Positions 62,268 to 64,000 of a DNA stretch of 64,000 bases are shown piece after piece (position 1 is the stretch's first letter; each line of letters begins with the position of its first letter). The DNA is from Sipunculus nudus (taxonomy: Eukaryota; Annelida; Sipuncula; Golfingiida; Sipunculidae): the NCBI GenBank assembly GCA_026874595.1, contig CM049316.1, positions 53,021,676 to 53,085,675 on the forward strand, given 5' to 3'. A program made the translations under genes and the position numbers. A model generated the notes under the pieces. The model worked only from the letters and a program-made list of their open reading frames with translations. It made no database searches and was not told where the DNA came from.

Positions 62268-62510
62268 ACAGTAAGATCATATAGTAGCATGAATTTTAAT
62301 GATTCATGTAAATAAATATGATGCACAGTAAGGTCATGGTAACATGAGTTTTAATGATTCATGTAAATAAATATGATATCCAACAAGGTCATGGAAGCAT
62401 GAGTTTTATTGATACAGGTAAATGAATATTATGCACAGTAAGGTCATGGTAGCATGAATTTTATTGATACGGGTAAATGAATATGGAAGCATGAGTTTTA
62501 ATAATACAGG
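62268..62510. repeat. ~55-bp tandem repeat leading into the 25-bp array
   Basis: Four units of ATGCACAGTAAGGTCATGGT + AGCATGAATTTTAATGATTC + ATGTAAATAAAT. The last unit grades into AGGTAAACATAACAAG, the 25-bp array unit. Confidence 0.75.
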
Positions 62511-63795
62511 TAAACATAACAAGAATTTATACAGGTAAACATAACAAGCATATAGACAGGTATACATAAAAGCATATATACAGGTATACATTTAAAACAT
62601 AGGTATTCATAACAAGCACATATACACGTAAAAATAACAAGCATATATCAGGGTATACATAACAAGTATATATACAGGTATACATAAGAAGCATATATAC
62701 AGGTATACAAAACAAGCATATATAAAGGTATACATAACAAGCATATATACAGGTATCCATAACAAGCATATGTACAAGTATACATAACAAGCATATATAC
62801 AGATAAACATAACAAGCATATGTACAGGTATACAAAACAAGCATATATACAGGTATACATAACAAGCATATATACATGTATCTATAAAAAGCATATATAC
62901 AGGTACACATAACAAGCATATATACAGGTATACATAACATGCATATGTACTGGTATACATAACAAGCATATTTACAGGTATCTATGAAAAGCAGATATAC
63001 AGGTAAACATAACAAGCATATACAGGTATACATAATATGCATAGGTACGGGTATTCATAATAAGCATTGATACAGGTATTCATAACAAGAATATAAAAAG
63101 GTATACATTAAAAACATACATTCAGCTATACAAAACAAGCCTATATACAGGTATACATAACAAGCATATATCAGGGTATACATAACAAGCATATATACAG
63201 ATATACATAATAAGCATATTTAAGGGTATATATAACAATCACATATACAGGTATATGTAACAAGTATATATACAGGTACACATAACAAGCATATATAAAG
63301 GTAAACATAGCAAGCGTATACACAGGTCTACAATATAAACATATATAAAGGTAAACATAACAAGCATATGTACAGGTACACATAAAAAGCATATATATAC
63401 ATGGGTATACATAACAAATATATATATATAACAAGCATATATAGAGTTATTCGTATCACGCATAGATACAGGTACAGTTACATAAATGTCATATATACAG
63501 GTATATAAAACAAGCATACGCACGGGTATACATAACAAGCAAATATACAGGTATACATAACAAGCATATATACAGGTATACAAAATATTCATAGGTACAG
63601 TTATACAAAACAAACATATATACAGGTGTACATAACAAGCATAAAAACAGGTATACACAGCATGTATACAGGCATAGATACAGATATACATAACAGGCAT
63701 TTATACAGGTATACAAAACAAGCATATATAAAGGTATACATAAAAGCATTTATACAGGTATACATAACAAGCATATATACGGGTATACAACAGGT
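62510..63795. repeat. 25-bp minisatellite
   Basis: About 50 units of AACAAGCATATATACAGGTA + TACAT, with variants (AAAAGC, GGTAAACAT, 22-24-bp units). The minus strand reads as YVYLYICLLCIPVYMLVMYT-type peptides in all frames because of the low-complexity unit; these are not genes. Confidence 0.93.
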
Positions 63796-63861
63796 ATTGT
63801 TACGGAACCTAATATAAACAGATCACGTATGCGTGATGAACACAAATTTTGTAATGGAGAT

Positions 63862-63898
63862 AAAAACAAGGGACCTATGGGTCACGGCGCTCAGCTGT
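63862..63898 (+). repeat. dispersed repeat motif, copy 3
   Basis: AAAACAAGGGACCTATGGGT followed by CACGGCGCTCAGCTGTTA, same order as the copies at 59,316 and 59,570. Confidence 0.6.
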
Positions 63899-64000
63899 TA
63901 TATATGATAAAAAAATATGATTTAGAAATGAGGCACATGCTGGTTTTGTGTGGTAATAAATATAAGCTGTATTATGAGTTGTTGTTGTTAAGCTTATGTA

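Noticed and set aside
62527-63700. Minus-strand ORFs rich in YVYLYICLLCIP, resembling membrane proteins
   Set aside because: Low-complexity 25-bp repeats read in several frames; no single frame persists.

Overview
The window is nuclear DNA from an animal, most likely a bivalve or other mollusc. It has no bacterial-style gene layout, few long ORFs, spliced exons with GT-AG borders, very many AT/GA microsatellites and at least eleven minisatellites. It also has repeats I associate with mollusc genomes: AAGGTCA-rich elements and a short dispersed motif built around CCATGGGTCAC. The species assignment is inference; only a database search would settle it.

Layout. 1-10,930 is almost all minisatellite: a 57-bp array cut by the window edge, a 5.4-kb array of 32-bp units, and a 34-bp array, with one possible unassigned exon at 8,456-8,690. 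10,930-24,860 is AT-rich intergenic DNA with microsatellites, a 41-bp minisatellite (18.98-19.79 kb) and tRNA-derived SINE-like heads. 24,862-36,387 (minus strand) holds the one complete gene I could assemble: four exons encoding a 141-residue secreted Ly6/uPAR (three-finger) protein with a signal peptide and a GPI-anchor tail. Its introns hold a ~590-bp insertion, a 29-bp minisatellite, a complete 393-bp miniature LTR element (TRIM type) and a 1.39-kb element with 13-bp inverted ends full of nuclear-receptor-type half-sites.

36.5-46.5 kb has a degenerate ~45-bp repeat, a 50-bp array, a 24-bp array that seems to have grown out of an LTR related to the TRIM, a GGGTTC-rich MITE-like element and a very homogeneous 44-bp array. 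47.3-52.2 kb is the mobile-element zone: a frameshifted piggyBac transposase 3' end, a candidate two-exon small gene, and a decayed Penelope-like retroelement (RT plus GIY-YIG) with a hammerhead-like motif in its 3' flank. A pair of related exon-like segments flanks it. 53-64 kb holds a second MITE-like copy, 29-, 27- and 25-bp arrays and two small uncertain ORFs.

Apart from the Ly6/uPAR gene, nearly everything recognisable is repeat or transposon remnant. About 28% of the window is minisatellite by my coordinates. Long ORFs in the arrays are by-products of repeat periods and are not annotated as genes.
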